Positions 7,314 through 13,315 are shown, counted from the stretch's first letter. The stretch: DNA of 14,476 nucleotides from Clostridia bacterium (GCA_028694075.1 JAQUUD010000031.1:1-14476); one strand, 5' to 3'. Numbers and translations are program-made. The notes: generated by a model not told the origin, from the sequence alone.

Positions 7314-8471
7314 TTATCTTTCTTTTTCTGGCTCACATTCTTTTTTTGAAAATTTTTGATAAAAACTCTCTTTGAACTCATCATCAAAATTTGTTAAATA
7401 TTTATCATAAGCAATTTTAAAAAATTCATTATCTTTAGCCTTTATCAACTCTTGCATTTTATCAAGATTAACCGGATAATCCACTGCGTTTAATATAATC
7501 AGACATGCTGGATAATGACCAATTTTAAAGCATTTATCATATAAAATGTCTGCTAATTCCTGATTATAAAAACTTCTGTTTTCAAGTCCTTTGGCTAAAA
7601 GCCCCCAACCTATTGATTCAATTTCAGTGTTTCCTCTTAAACAATTAAAACACAAATTATAATATTGCTCTTTAACATAATTTTTCAACAATTCTCTTCG
7701 CTCAGGTCTAAAATTCTTTTTTGCAGTTTCAATCACTTCGTTCATTTTGAAATATTCAAAATTTTCGTCCATTGCAATTTTAATGCTTTTACGCATTCTT
7801 TCAGGTTTGCTTAATAATTTTTTTCTCCAAAAAGGCAATTTGTCAAGGAAACTTGATTGCTCTTTTAAAAGGTCGAATCTTTCATTAGGATATTCTTCTT
7901 TATAAAAATCAATCATTTTGTTAATAAATTTCGAAGTTTTTTTATATGTTGTTATTCTTATATCATATTGACGCTCACATAAATCAAAAATTCCTAATGC
8001 TATAACTGGAGATTGATCTTCCGATAATCCAATTTTTAAATTCAAATATTTATAAAAATCCAATAAATCAGTGTCGATTATTTTACCGTTTTTATTAGAG
8101 ATTTTATTAAAAATACTATTTGTATTACGATATTTGTTAAAAAAACTTATTTGTTGTTCTATAACTTGAACCATTGAAATAAAGTCTTGAATATTTTTTG
8201 GTTTTATTAACAAATCAGAAGAATATTTTAGTACTTTATCTTTTAATATCACACAAACTTCGAAAGAACTATTATAATCAATTTCACAAAAAATGTGTTC
8301 AAAATTATATTCTGTTGCCACACACGCAATATAATTAAAAATTAAATTTTTATATTCGTCCTCCTCAATTTCTTCAAAATTAAGTACAGTTTTAGCAATT
8401 TTGTCATAAGTTTCCTGAAATTCTTTGGTGTTTAATGAAGATATTTTTATACGCTTAACAGAACCAGCCAA
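7314..8471 (-). CDS. Unknown 385-residue protein in the head module
   Basis: I do not recognise this protein. The open frame extends to a TTG at 8534 (406 aa), but that codon has no Shine-Dalgarno. A second TTG at 8471 has AGGAAGGAG (8478-8486) exactly 6 nt upstream, so I place the start there, at LAGSVKRIKISSL (22 residues further in). The product is soluble-looking, lysine/glutamate/asparagine-rich, mixed alpha/beta in the N-terminal half and mostly helical in the C-terminal half (from about KFINKMIDFYKEEYPNERFD), with no signal peptide or transmembrane helix. Segments such as YYNLCFNCLRGNTEIESIGW and QELADILYDKCFKIGHYPAC suggest helical repeats (weak inference). A strong promoter with a palindrome over its -35 box lies upstream (8574-8601), 40 nt after the TerL stop. 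A regulated accessory or cargo gene is the best guess. Confidence 0.65.
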   Translation of the reverse strand: MAGSVKRIKISSLNTKEFQETYDKIAKTVLNFEEIEEDEYKNLIFNYIACVATEYNFEHIFCEIDYNSSFEVCVILKDKVLKYSSDLLIKPKNIQDFISMVQVIEQQISFFNKYRNTNSIFNKISNKNGKIIDTDLLDFYKYLNLKIGLSEDQSPVIALGIFDLCERQYDIRITTYKKTSKFINKMIDFYKEEYPNERFDLLKEQSSFLDKLPFWRKKLLSKPERMRKSIKIAMDENFEYFKMNEVIETAKKNFRPERRELLKNYVKEQYYNLCFNCLRGNTEIESIGWGLLAKGLENRSFYNQELADILYDKCFKIGHYPACLIILNAVDYPVNLDKMQELIKAKDNEFFKIAYDKYLTNFDDEFKESFYQKFSKKECEPEKER

Positions 8472-8573
8472 ATTAATCTCCTTCCTAACCAGTTTTTTCT
8501 TTTGGAACTCATAATCAAATAAAAGATTTATCAAGCACTGGTTTTATAAATTTTTTACTAATTTGTGTAAATA

Positions 8574-8601
8574 ATTGTACATTGTTTTGACAATTTGTCA
8601 A
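8574..8601 (-). promoter_or_regulatory. Strong promoter with palindromic operator
   Basis: On the minus strand, consensus TTGACA (8596-8601) and TACAAT (8574-8579) are separated by 16 nt. The -35 is one half of a perfect odd palindrome, TTGACAATTTGTCAA on the plus strand (8587-8601), with 7-bp arms around a single base. A dimeric repressor bound there would block the promoter. The start point would be near 8567, about 95 nt before the preferred TTG start at 8471. Confidence 0.65.
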
Positions 8602-8643
8602 TACTATGTTTAAGGCTGTGTTTTTTTATATCCAACAAAATCC

Positions 8644-10068
8644 CTAAATTCTATTTATTCTTCGTGCTAATTTTTCTTTGTTTTTTAATATTTCTGACTT
8701 CGGCTTGCTGTTAACCGTAATGCCTCCCGATTTTGACATTAAATAATATCTTAATTCATCAAGTGCGTGGTCATCTTTTTTCAACGGAACTTCGCCGTTT
8801 CCCCACGAATAACTTTTTATTTCCCTAATCAAATTAACGCAATTTTTGAAAATAAAAAGTCTTGGTTTTCCTTTTGCATCTTTTAAATACCATTTAACTC
8901 TGTTTATTCCTGAAAATAAGTCTTTATTGACCTTTGTATTAACCAAAATTCCATTATCATAAAAAAGTTCACTGACTGATTTTTCTGATGCAAGTGTTCT
9001 TTGATTTGATGCACTGTCAATAAGTGCTGATATCATTCCATTTGATGCAACAAACCAGTTAAGAATTAAACAAATTTCTTTGATTTTTATTGAATGATAT
9101 GCCACTGTTTGTTTTGCTTCATAATGCTCTGCAATTACATATATATTTCCATCAAAATCTTCGGCATACCAATGTGCCGAAAGCGGATTGCTAAGCCCCG
9201 GGTCAATTGAAATGTTGTCATACCACTCTGGTGGGACATTAAATGGTTCAATGATGTGCGTGTTCAAATCAAATTCATTATAAACCATTCCACCGCTATG
9301 TATAAAATGCCCGAACCGCCTACTTTCCAATTCATCGCCGGATAATGTGTTGTTCAAATGCTCGAGTTCATTTTTATCTAAATACGGATTATCTGCCCAT
9401 TCCATAAAAACAGACCATACTTCACTGTTATTATTTTGATTCAAATATATTTCGTCATAAACCCAAGTTAAACCTTTAAGCGGTGTCATTGTTCCAAAAA
9501 TCTCGCCTTTACTGTCAAGAATTCTCATTCGGCACTCTTTGTATATATCTTCGGGCGGTTCTTCGTCAAACCAAACAAAATCTAGCGATGTGCCTTGAAA
9601 CTTTTCTCTGCCTTGGTCGCAAGACTTAAATGCAATTTTGCTCAATCCTCCAAAAATATTTTTAACCAGCAAATAATCAATAATTCCATATTCTGCACTA
9701 CCTTTTCTGCCTTCCAACATAACAATTTCTTCCAGCCACGATAAGTTTAAATATTTCATTATTTTGCTTTGAGCAACATCTCTTTGCACTTGACGGGAAA
9801 GCGAAACAACCCAACCCGATAAGTTTTTTTTGTTGTTCTTAAAGGGGTGAATTCCACGAGAGAGCCACACTGCTTCAACTGCTCCGCATTCTGTCTTTCC
9901 GCTTCTGTTCCCGCCGAACACCCAGCGGTTGCGTTTATTGCATTTATGGAACTCAATTTGTTTTTTATGGATTGGCTCTTTGGTATTATATTTTGAAAGC
10001 CAATTATTTTCCTGCCTTTCAATCAAAATTTGGTCAATTTTGTTAATTGTCTGAATAATTTTACGCAT
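8644..10068 (-). CDS. Phage terminase large subunit (TerL), packaging ATPase-nuclease
   Basis: The 474-residue protein packages DNA into proheads through the portal and cuts the concatemer. The ATPase domain has Walker A GGNRSGKT (52-59), Walker B FVWFDEEP (164-171, DE catalytic) and coupling motif TMTPLKG (193-199). The RNase H-like nuclease has acidic residues at SIDPG (D289), LIDSAS (D351) and KKDDHALDELRYYL (D432/D433, D437). All key residues are present, so it looks intact and of normal length for the compact TerL class. An in-frame stop directly before the ATG at 10068 fixes the start there or later. The nearest AGGAG (10084-10088) is 15 nt away, unusually far, so translation may be weak. 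The gene is divergent from the SH3-like gene. It stands alone: the next downstream gene has its own promoter. Confidence 0.93.
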   Translation of the reverse strand: MRKIIQTINKIDQILIERQENNWLSKYNTKEPIHKKQIEFHKCNKRNRWVFGGNRSGKTECGAVEAVWLSRGIHPFKNNKKNLSGWVVSLSRQVQRDVAQSKIMKYLNLSWLEEIVMLEGRKGSAEYGIIDYLLVKNIFGGLSKIAFKSCDQGREKFQGTSLDFVWFDEEPPEDIYKECRMRILDSKGEIFGTMTPLKGLTWVYDEIYLNQNNNSEVWSVFMEWADNPYLDKNELEHLNNTLSGDELESRRFGHFIHSGGMVYNEFDLNTHIIEPFNVPPEWYDNISIDPGLSNPLSAHWYAEDFDGNIYVIAEHYEAKQTVAYHSIKIKEICLILNWFVASNGMISALIDSASNQRTLASEKSVSELFYDNGILVNTKVNKDLFSGINRVKWYLKDAKGKPRLFIFKNCVNLIREIKSYSWGNGEVPLKKDDHALDELRYYLMSKSGGITVNSKPKSEILKNKEKLARRINRI

Positions 10069-10112
10069 TTATCAATTTTCAAACTCCTAATAATTAAAGA
10101 TTTTCATTTTTT

Positions 10113-10158
10113 GCTAAAAAATTTCATAATTAGTTGTTTATGAAAAAATTTTTTATGC
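10113..10158. repeat. Imperfect inverted repeat in the TerL / SH3-gene divergent promoter region
   Basis: TTTCATAA (10122-10129) pairs with TTATGAAA (10138-10145) around an 8-nt loop. The stem continues as A-run against T-run and GCTA against ATGC with bulges, making a hairpin of about 17 pairs. It sits between the two divergent genes and contains the upstream part of the plus-strand promoter, so it could bind a shared regulator. Confidence 0.4.
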
Positions 10159-10167
10159 TAAGATTTT
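10155..10167 (+). promoter_or_regulatory. Predicted extended -10 promoter of the SH3-like gene
   Basis: TATGCTAAGATTT contains the extended -10 TGCTAAGAT (-10 hexamer TAAGAT, 10159-10164). No good -35 box is seen, only an A6T6 tract. The same 13 bases occur in the TerS-like promoter on the other strand. Seven bases separate the -10 from the ATG at 10172, so the mRNA would be leaderless. Confidence 0.45.
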
Positions 10168-10171
10168 ATTA

Positions 10172-10252
10172 ATGAAAAATAAAAATCTTTTCAATATAAT
10201 TCGCATCGGTTATATTCAATTTATAATCTTATATTTATTATTTTTTCATTAA
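10172..10252 (+). pseudogene. Out-of-frame signal-peptide start of the SH3-like gene
   Basis: ATG at 10172 opens a 26-codon frame, MKNKNLFNIIRIGYIQFIIL then YLLFFH and a TAA at 10250-10252. This is a textbook signal-peptide N-region and hydrophobic core. The downstream frame (open from 10183) has no ATG, GTG or TTG before 10333 but encodes the natural continuation SLTSIISATYNFSQGTKHYT. One additional T in the T6 tract at 10241-10246, or a -1 ribosomal slip there, joins the two into one secreted protein of about 320 residues. I read this as the true 5' end of the gene at 10333-11133, broken or switched by the T tract, or as a sequencing error. Confidence 0.6.
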
Positions 10253-10332
10253 CTTCGATTATCTCAGCAACTTATAATTTTTCGCAAGGAACAAAGCATT
10301 ATACCGAAATAAAAAATTGTTTATATGAGTCT

Positions 10333-11133
10333 TTGCCTGTTAAAGCAATTAAAACAACTTCGATTAATGCTGTGCCTGTTACGGCATTTGCCAATCAAAA
10401 TGTTTATGCAAAAATAATAAGTGAAAATGTTTATATTTATTCCCAACCTGTGAATAATGATTTTTATAAACTTTTTTGCGTTCCAAGAAGTTATTTTGTG
10501 CTTCTTTCAGATAATGCTGGTGATGCCCAAAATTTGTTTTACAAAGCAAAATATTTGGACATTTCAGGGTATATTAAAAAGGCCGATGTTATGCCAGTTA
10601 CAGGGACGCCTACTTCGCCATATGCACAAGCAACAATCAAAACATTTGCACCAAACGGTTTAGAATTAAGAAGTTCCCCCAGTGTTTTAACACAAGAAAA
10701 CATTATTATAACCGTGCCTTTTTTAGAAGAAGATTTAACTTATTACGGAAAAGCCGTTGGGGAAATTATGGTGCCAACGCTTGGCAATATTTGGTATTAC
10801 TGCAAATATTCTGTTGGGAGCAGTGTTTATTATCAAGGTTATTTATATTCAGCATTATGTTTTGGTCTTTCAACAATTCCCGAAAATGAAGAAAATCTTC
10901 CAGAGTTTCAAGGCGAGTTATTTCCAACTGAAACTGATGTACCTCCTGCCGACAATGAAATAAAATTAAGTGAGGAATTAAAAATAATTATAATAATTTG
11001 TGCGTGTTTACCCTGTTTATTCATAATTTATTTGCTTTTCAAACCAACAAAATTGATTGTTGACAACGGACCAAATCCAAAAAAGAAAATGAAACGCCTT
11101 AAAAAGAGTGAATATTATGAATATGACGAATAA
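10333..11133 (+). CDS. Membrane-anchored SH3-like domain protein (5' end frameshifted)
   Basis: From a TTG at 10333 this frame gives 266 residues, but that TTG has no ribosome site and lies inside a longer frame, so the real start is probably the ATG at 10172 in another frame. Residues about 24-90 (NVYAKIISENVYIYSQPVNN... GYIKKADVMPV) and 104-178 (TFAPNGLELRSSPSVLTQEN... WYYCKYSVG... YQGYLYSALC) look like two bacterial SH3-type beta-barrel modules, which often bind cell wall. An acidic linker follows, then one transmembrane helix (about 217-236, KIIIIICACLPCLFIIYLLF) and a basic cytoplasmic tail (KKKMKRLKKSEYYEYDE). With the restored signal peptide it would be a type I surface protein, the same layout as the GLUG protein at 4706-6886. 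No enzyme domain is visible. It is the only plus-strand gene in the window. Confidence 0.65.
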   Translation: MPVKAIKTTSINAVPVTAFANQNVYAKIISENVYIYSQPVNNDFYKLFCVPRSYFVLLSDNAGDAQNLFYKAKYLDISGYIKKADVMPVTGTPTSPYAQATIKTFAPNGLELRSSPSVLTQENIIITVPFLEEDLTYYGKAVGEIMVPTLGNIWYYCKYSVGSSVYYQGYLYSALCFGLSTIPENEENLPEFQGELFPTETDVPPADNEIKLSEELKIIIIICACLPCLFIIYLLFKPTKLIVDNGPNPKKKMKRLKKSEYYEYDE

Positions 11134-11279
11134 ATTAAAGCCAAAAATTTTAAAGTTTAATTGACTAAATAACAAATTCTTTTATAGACAAATTACTTAA
11201 TTTATCCCTTCTCTTTATTAAATCATTTTATTAATTTAAAAATAATTGTGATTTATGAGCAATTAAAACCTAACATAAT

Positions 11280-11296
11280 AGTTAAAAATTTTAACT
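11280..11296. terminator. AT palindrome between convergent genes, weak terminator candidate
   Basis: AGTTAAAA (11280-11287), one A, then TTTTAACT (11289-11296) form a perfect palindrome in the gap between the SH3-like gene and the convergent regulator gene. The stem has only two G-C pairs, so termination would be weak. Confidence 0.35.
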
Positions 11297-11321
11297 TTAT
11301 CCTATATTCAAGTTAAAATTT

Positions 11322-11867
11322 TCATTTGCATAACACTTTTTTATACTCCTTGCATGCATGCTTAATCATATTAGCATTTTCAGTATCTTGATTTTCCTTG
11401 TTTTGTGAAAAAGAATAAAATGTTTGCAATATCCATCTTTCTTTTTTCAGCATTTCCAGCAATTTGATTAAAGTATAACCTTGATTTTCAAGATAAAAAT
11501 AACTACTGACAACTGCATTGCTATGCCAACGCGTAACTGTCCTTTCACTTATGTTTAATAACTTTCCAATTTCAGCATACGGTTTATTTTCTATGTATTT
11601 CATAATAATCAATCTTGCATAATTTTTATCTAAATTCTTTATCATTGAAGTTGCCAAAACTTTCAAATTTATTAGTGTAATTTTTCGCTGAGTTAGTTCC
11701 ATAATATCATTCGACACATTAACAACATCATTAAAGGCAGTGTTATCCAAATACATATAACAGGCATTTAGTGCCCTTGTTTCAACTATTTTATCAATCG
11801 AATAAGCAATTTTATCCAAAAATCTATATACAGAAAAAATTGTTTTAATCATATTTTTAAAATTCAT
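11322..11867 (-). CDS. Sigma-70 region 4-like HTH regulator (ArpU/phage late-regulator type)
   Basis: I place the start at the ATG at 11867 (181 residues), not the upstream in-frame ATG at 11930. The downstream ATG has GGAGGGG (11875-11881) 7 nt before it, and a consensus promoter (11889-11917) lies inside the longer frame. The central helix-turn-helix (residues about 80-117: DKNYARLIIMKYIENKPYAE then IGKLLNISERTVTRWHSNAV) matches the sigma region 4 / LuxR-like pattern 'Y.EIGKLLNISERTV.R'. This pattern is common in ArpU/RinA-type activators of phage late genes and in small sigma-like proteins. The N-terminal 75 residues are helical with no clear sigma region 2, so it is probably an activator or anti-terminator-like factor rather than a full sigma factor. 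Its neighbourhood suggests control of the head genes; that is inference. Confidence 0.6.
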   Translation of the reverse strand: MNFKNMIKTIFSVYRFLDKIAYSIDKIVETRALNACYMYLDNTAFNDVVNVSNDIMELTQRKITLINLKVLATSMIKNLDKNYARLIIMKYIENKPYAEIGKLLNISERTVTRWHSNAVVSSYFYLENQGYTLIKLLEMLKKERWILQTFYSFSQNKENQDTENANMIKHACKEYKKVLCK

Positions 11868-11888
11868 TAATTCACCCCTCCGTAAGTA

Positions 11889-11917
11889 ATTATCATAATT
11901 CGTTCGACATCTGTCAA
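11889..11917 (-). promoter_or_regulatory. Consensus promoter of the HTH regulator with partial palindrome
   Basis: On the minus strand, TTGACA (11912-11917) and GATAAT (11889-11894) are spaced by 17 nt. The start point would be near 11882, just upstream of the GGAGGGG ribosome site. The -35 lies in TTGACAGATGTCGAA, an imperfect inverted repeat with GACA/TGTC arms, similar to the operator at 8587-8601, so the two genes might share a repressor. Confidence 0.6.
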
Positions 11918-12168
11918 CAAATTTAGACATTATATAACATATATTTGTATAATATTATTCAATTTGTTGGTGTTTTTGTACAAATTGTATTTCTAAAAAA
12001 CAATTATCAAACATATGTTCTACATCATAATAATATTTTTACATTGCAATGTCAATACAATATAGAAAATTTTTAATATCTAAAAATATATTAACACAAT
12101 ATTTTTAATTTTCCGCATTAGACGGACAAAAAAATCTGATTGTATCACTGACTTACCTACCATAAAAT

Positions 12169-12188
12169 CGTTTGGACATAACCAAACG
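12169..12188. other. 7-bp hairpin of unknown role
   Basis: CGTTTGG (12169-12175) pairs with CCAAACG (12182-12188) around a 6-nt loop ACATAA. A mixed T-rich stretch (GATTTATTT) follows on the plus strand, so it could be a weak plus-strand terminator, but no gene upstream needs one. It may also be a protein-binding or attachment-type inverted repeat. Confidence 0.4.
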
Positions 12189-12228
12189 GATTTATTTACA
12201 AATTAATTATTATTAACAAGAGGAGGAC

Positions 12229-12272
12229 TATTCAAACAATAAAAAAACAAGTCTGCTTTATTCAAACAATAA
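12229..12272. repeat. Two 14-bp direct repeats, 30-bp offset, abutting cloverleaf 2
   Basis: TATTCAAACAATAA occurs at 12229-12242 and again at 12259-12272, the second copy ending one base before the cloverleaf's closing stem. No copy is seen on the far side of the cloverleaf, so they are not a simple target-site duplication around it. Confidence 0.6.
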
Positions 12273-12374
12273 CGCCAGCGGAAACTTAAAAAAAGCTTTG
12301 ACTTTTTTAAGGGCCGAAGCACAAAAGTGCTTCGGCAAAAATTTTAGCATCGCTAAAATTTTATTCCGCTGGCG
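12273..12374. repeat. Cloverleaf element 2 (closing stem plus three hairpin arms)
   Basis: Closing stem: CGCCAGCGGAA (12273-12283) pairs with TTCCGCTGGCG (12364-12374), 11 bp perfect. Arm A: CTTAAAAAA 12285-12293 / TTTTTTAAG 12303-12311. Arm B: GCCGAAGCAC 12313-12322 / GTGCTTCGGC 12327-12336, loop AAAA. Arm C: AAAATTTTAGC 12338-12348 / GCTAAAATTTT 12352-12362, loop ATC. Junction spacers are A, G, A, A. The architecture matches the element at 4353-4451, including G between arms A and B and A between B and C and a 10-bp arm B with a four-base homopolymer loop, although the stems have no sequence similarity. No long U run follows in either direction, so it is not an ordinary terminator. A hairpin-rich mobile repeat or a structured RNA are the two readings. 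Confidence 0.75.
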
Positions 12375-12452
12375 AATTCTATTTTCGAATTTCTTGAAAA
12401 GTACAAAATTTATTTTTCGACCATACTCGACAAAATCAACTTAAATGCAACT

Positions 12453-13280
12453 TTATACTTTTAAACAACTTCTTTGATAATAAAACAAATATTGCTGGGC
12501 ATATCCCGACAATTCTCCAAATTTATCAATTAAAATTTTTCTTATTTGATTTATATTATCGCTTTTGCCATAATATAAATTAAAGACTTTTTTTATCCAA
12601 GTATCCACAGGAAATACATCTATTCGGGCAAAACCAAAAAGCAGTATGCAATCTGCAACTTTTGGTCCAATTCCACTTAAACTAATCAATTTTTTTCTTA
12701 ATTCTTCTGTATCAAGTTTTTCAAGATTTTTTAGTTCAAGTTCCTCTAACTGTGTTATTAACTTGACTAACTGAGCGGAACGATAACCTGCGCCAAGTTT
12801 TTTAAATTCAATTTCATTTATTTTTCCTAATTGCTTTAATGTCGGAAATGCTGAAAAATTATCATTTAACTTTGTGCCATATTTATTTCTTAACTCAAAC
12901 AAACTTGCGGTTATTCTTTTGATATTATTGTTTGCCGAAAACACAAAAGAAACAATCACTTCCAGCAAATCTTGTTTTAAAATTCTTATGCCTCTTCCAA
13001 ACTCAATCGCCTTTGCAAGAATTTCCCCACCCTGCAAAATCAGTTTTTGTTTGATTTTTTCATAATCGTTTTTCAAATCGAAAAAATTTTTAAAATACTC
13101 AATATCATCAGTTGTAATTTTATAAAAATTTTCAAACTCAAAAACTTCTGCTTGTTTATCTCCGGATAAAACTAAAATTTTATTTTCAAACTGCTTATAT
13201 GAAAAAATTTGTCCACACATTAAAGTCTGGACAAAATCAATTTCTTTTTTATTTATATTAAAACTGTTACATCTTTTCAT
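12453..13280 (-). CDS. ogg: OGG1-type 8-oxoguanine DNA glycosylase/AP lyase
   Basis: The 275-residue protein removes oxidised guanine (8-oxoG) from DNA in base-excision repair and nicks the abasic site by beta-elimination. The N-terminal beta domain has the OGG1-like segment QTLMCGQIFSY (18-28). SFVFSANNNIKRI (111-123) matches 'SFICSSNNNIARI' of human OGG1. The helix-hairpin-helix LSGIGPKVADCILLFGF (201-217) carries the Schiff-base lysine K207, and FPVDTWIKKV (223-232) carries the catalytic aspartate D226. Length fits small bacterial OGG1-like enzymes. The ATG at 13280 has no Shine-Dalgarno; a TATAAT ends 7 nt before it, suggesting a leaderless message. It lies downstream of and codirectional with rplU-prp-rpmA, separated by 178 bp with its own promoter. 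It looks like a chromosomal gene, not phage. Confidence 0.9.
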   Translation of the reverse strand: MKRCNSFNINKKEIDFVQTLMCGQIFSYKQFENKILVLSGDKQAEVFEFENFYKITTDDIEYFKNFFDLKNDYEKIKQKLILQGGEILAKAIEFGRGIRILKQDLLEVIVSFVFSANNNIKRITASLFELRNKYGTKLNDNFSAFPTLKQLGKINEIEFKKLGAGYRSAQLVKLITQLEELELKNLEKLDTEELRKKLISLSGIGPKVADCILLFGFARIDVFPVDTWIKKVFNLYYGKSDNINQIRKILIDKFGELSGYAQQYLFYYQRSCLKV

Positions 13281-13287
13281 TAATTAA

Positions 13288-13315
13288 ATTATATCATAAT
13301 GTAAATATAATGCAA
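13288..13315 (-). promoter_or_regulatory. Promoter of the OGG gene, apparently leaderless
   Basis: On the minus strand, TTGCAT (13310-13315) and TATAAT (13288-13293) are spaced by 16 nt. Only 7 bases (13281-13287) lie between the -10 and the ATG at 13280, putting the transcription start at or within one base of the start codon. Confidence 0.55.

Larger units (their letters stand above)
11868..12452. other. 0.6-kb non-coding gap between regulator and OGG genes
   Basis: No credible standard-start ORF is present. It contains the regulator's Shine-Dalgarno and promoter, an AT-rich stretch (11940-12120), a 7-bp hairpin (12169-12188), two 14-bp direct repeats (12229-12272) and cloverleaf element 2 (12273-12374). 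It is also the most likely boundary between the phage-related block and the conserved chromosomal block. Confidence 0.6.

Noticed and set aside
9759..10022. 87-codon minus-strand ORF overlapping TerL in another frame
   Set aside because: It lies wholly within the TerL ATPase region, whose Walker motifs are in the other frame; no independent promoter or ribosome site was found.
11322..11867. Full sigma factor
   Set aside because: Only a region 4-like HTH is recognisable; region 2 (-10 binding) motifs are absent from the N-terminal half.
12229..12272. CRISPR array
   Set aside because: Only two 14-bp repeats with a 16-bp spacer, AT-rich, and no cas genes nearby.
4353..12374. Reading the cloverleaf elements as tRNA or tmRNA
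   Set aside because: Arm lengths, loops of 2-5 bases and the lack of any T-loop (TTCRA) or 3' CCA exclude a tRNA; there is no tag frame or tRNA-like end for tmRNA.
12273..12374. Ordinary rho-independent terminator for OGG
   Set aside because: No continuous T run follows the closing stem on either strand, and the multi-arm structure is far larger than needed.
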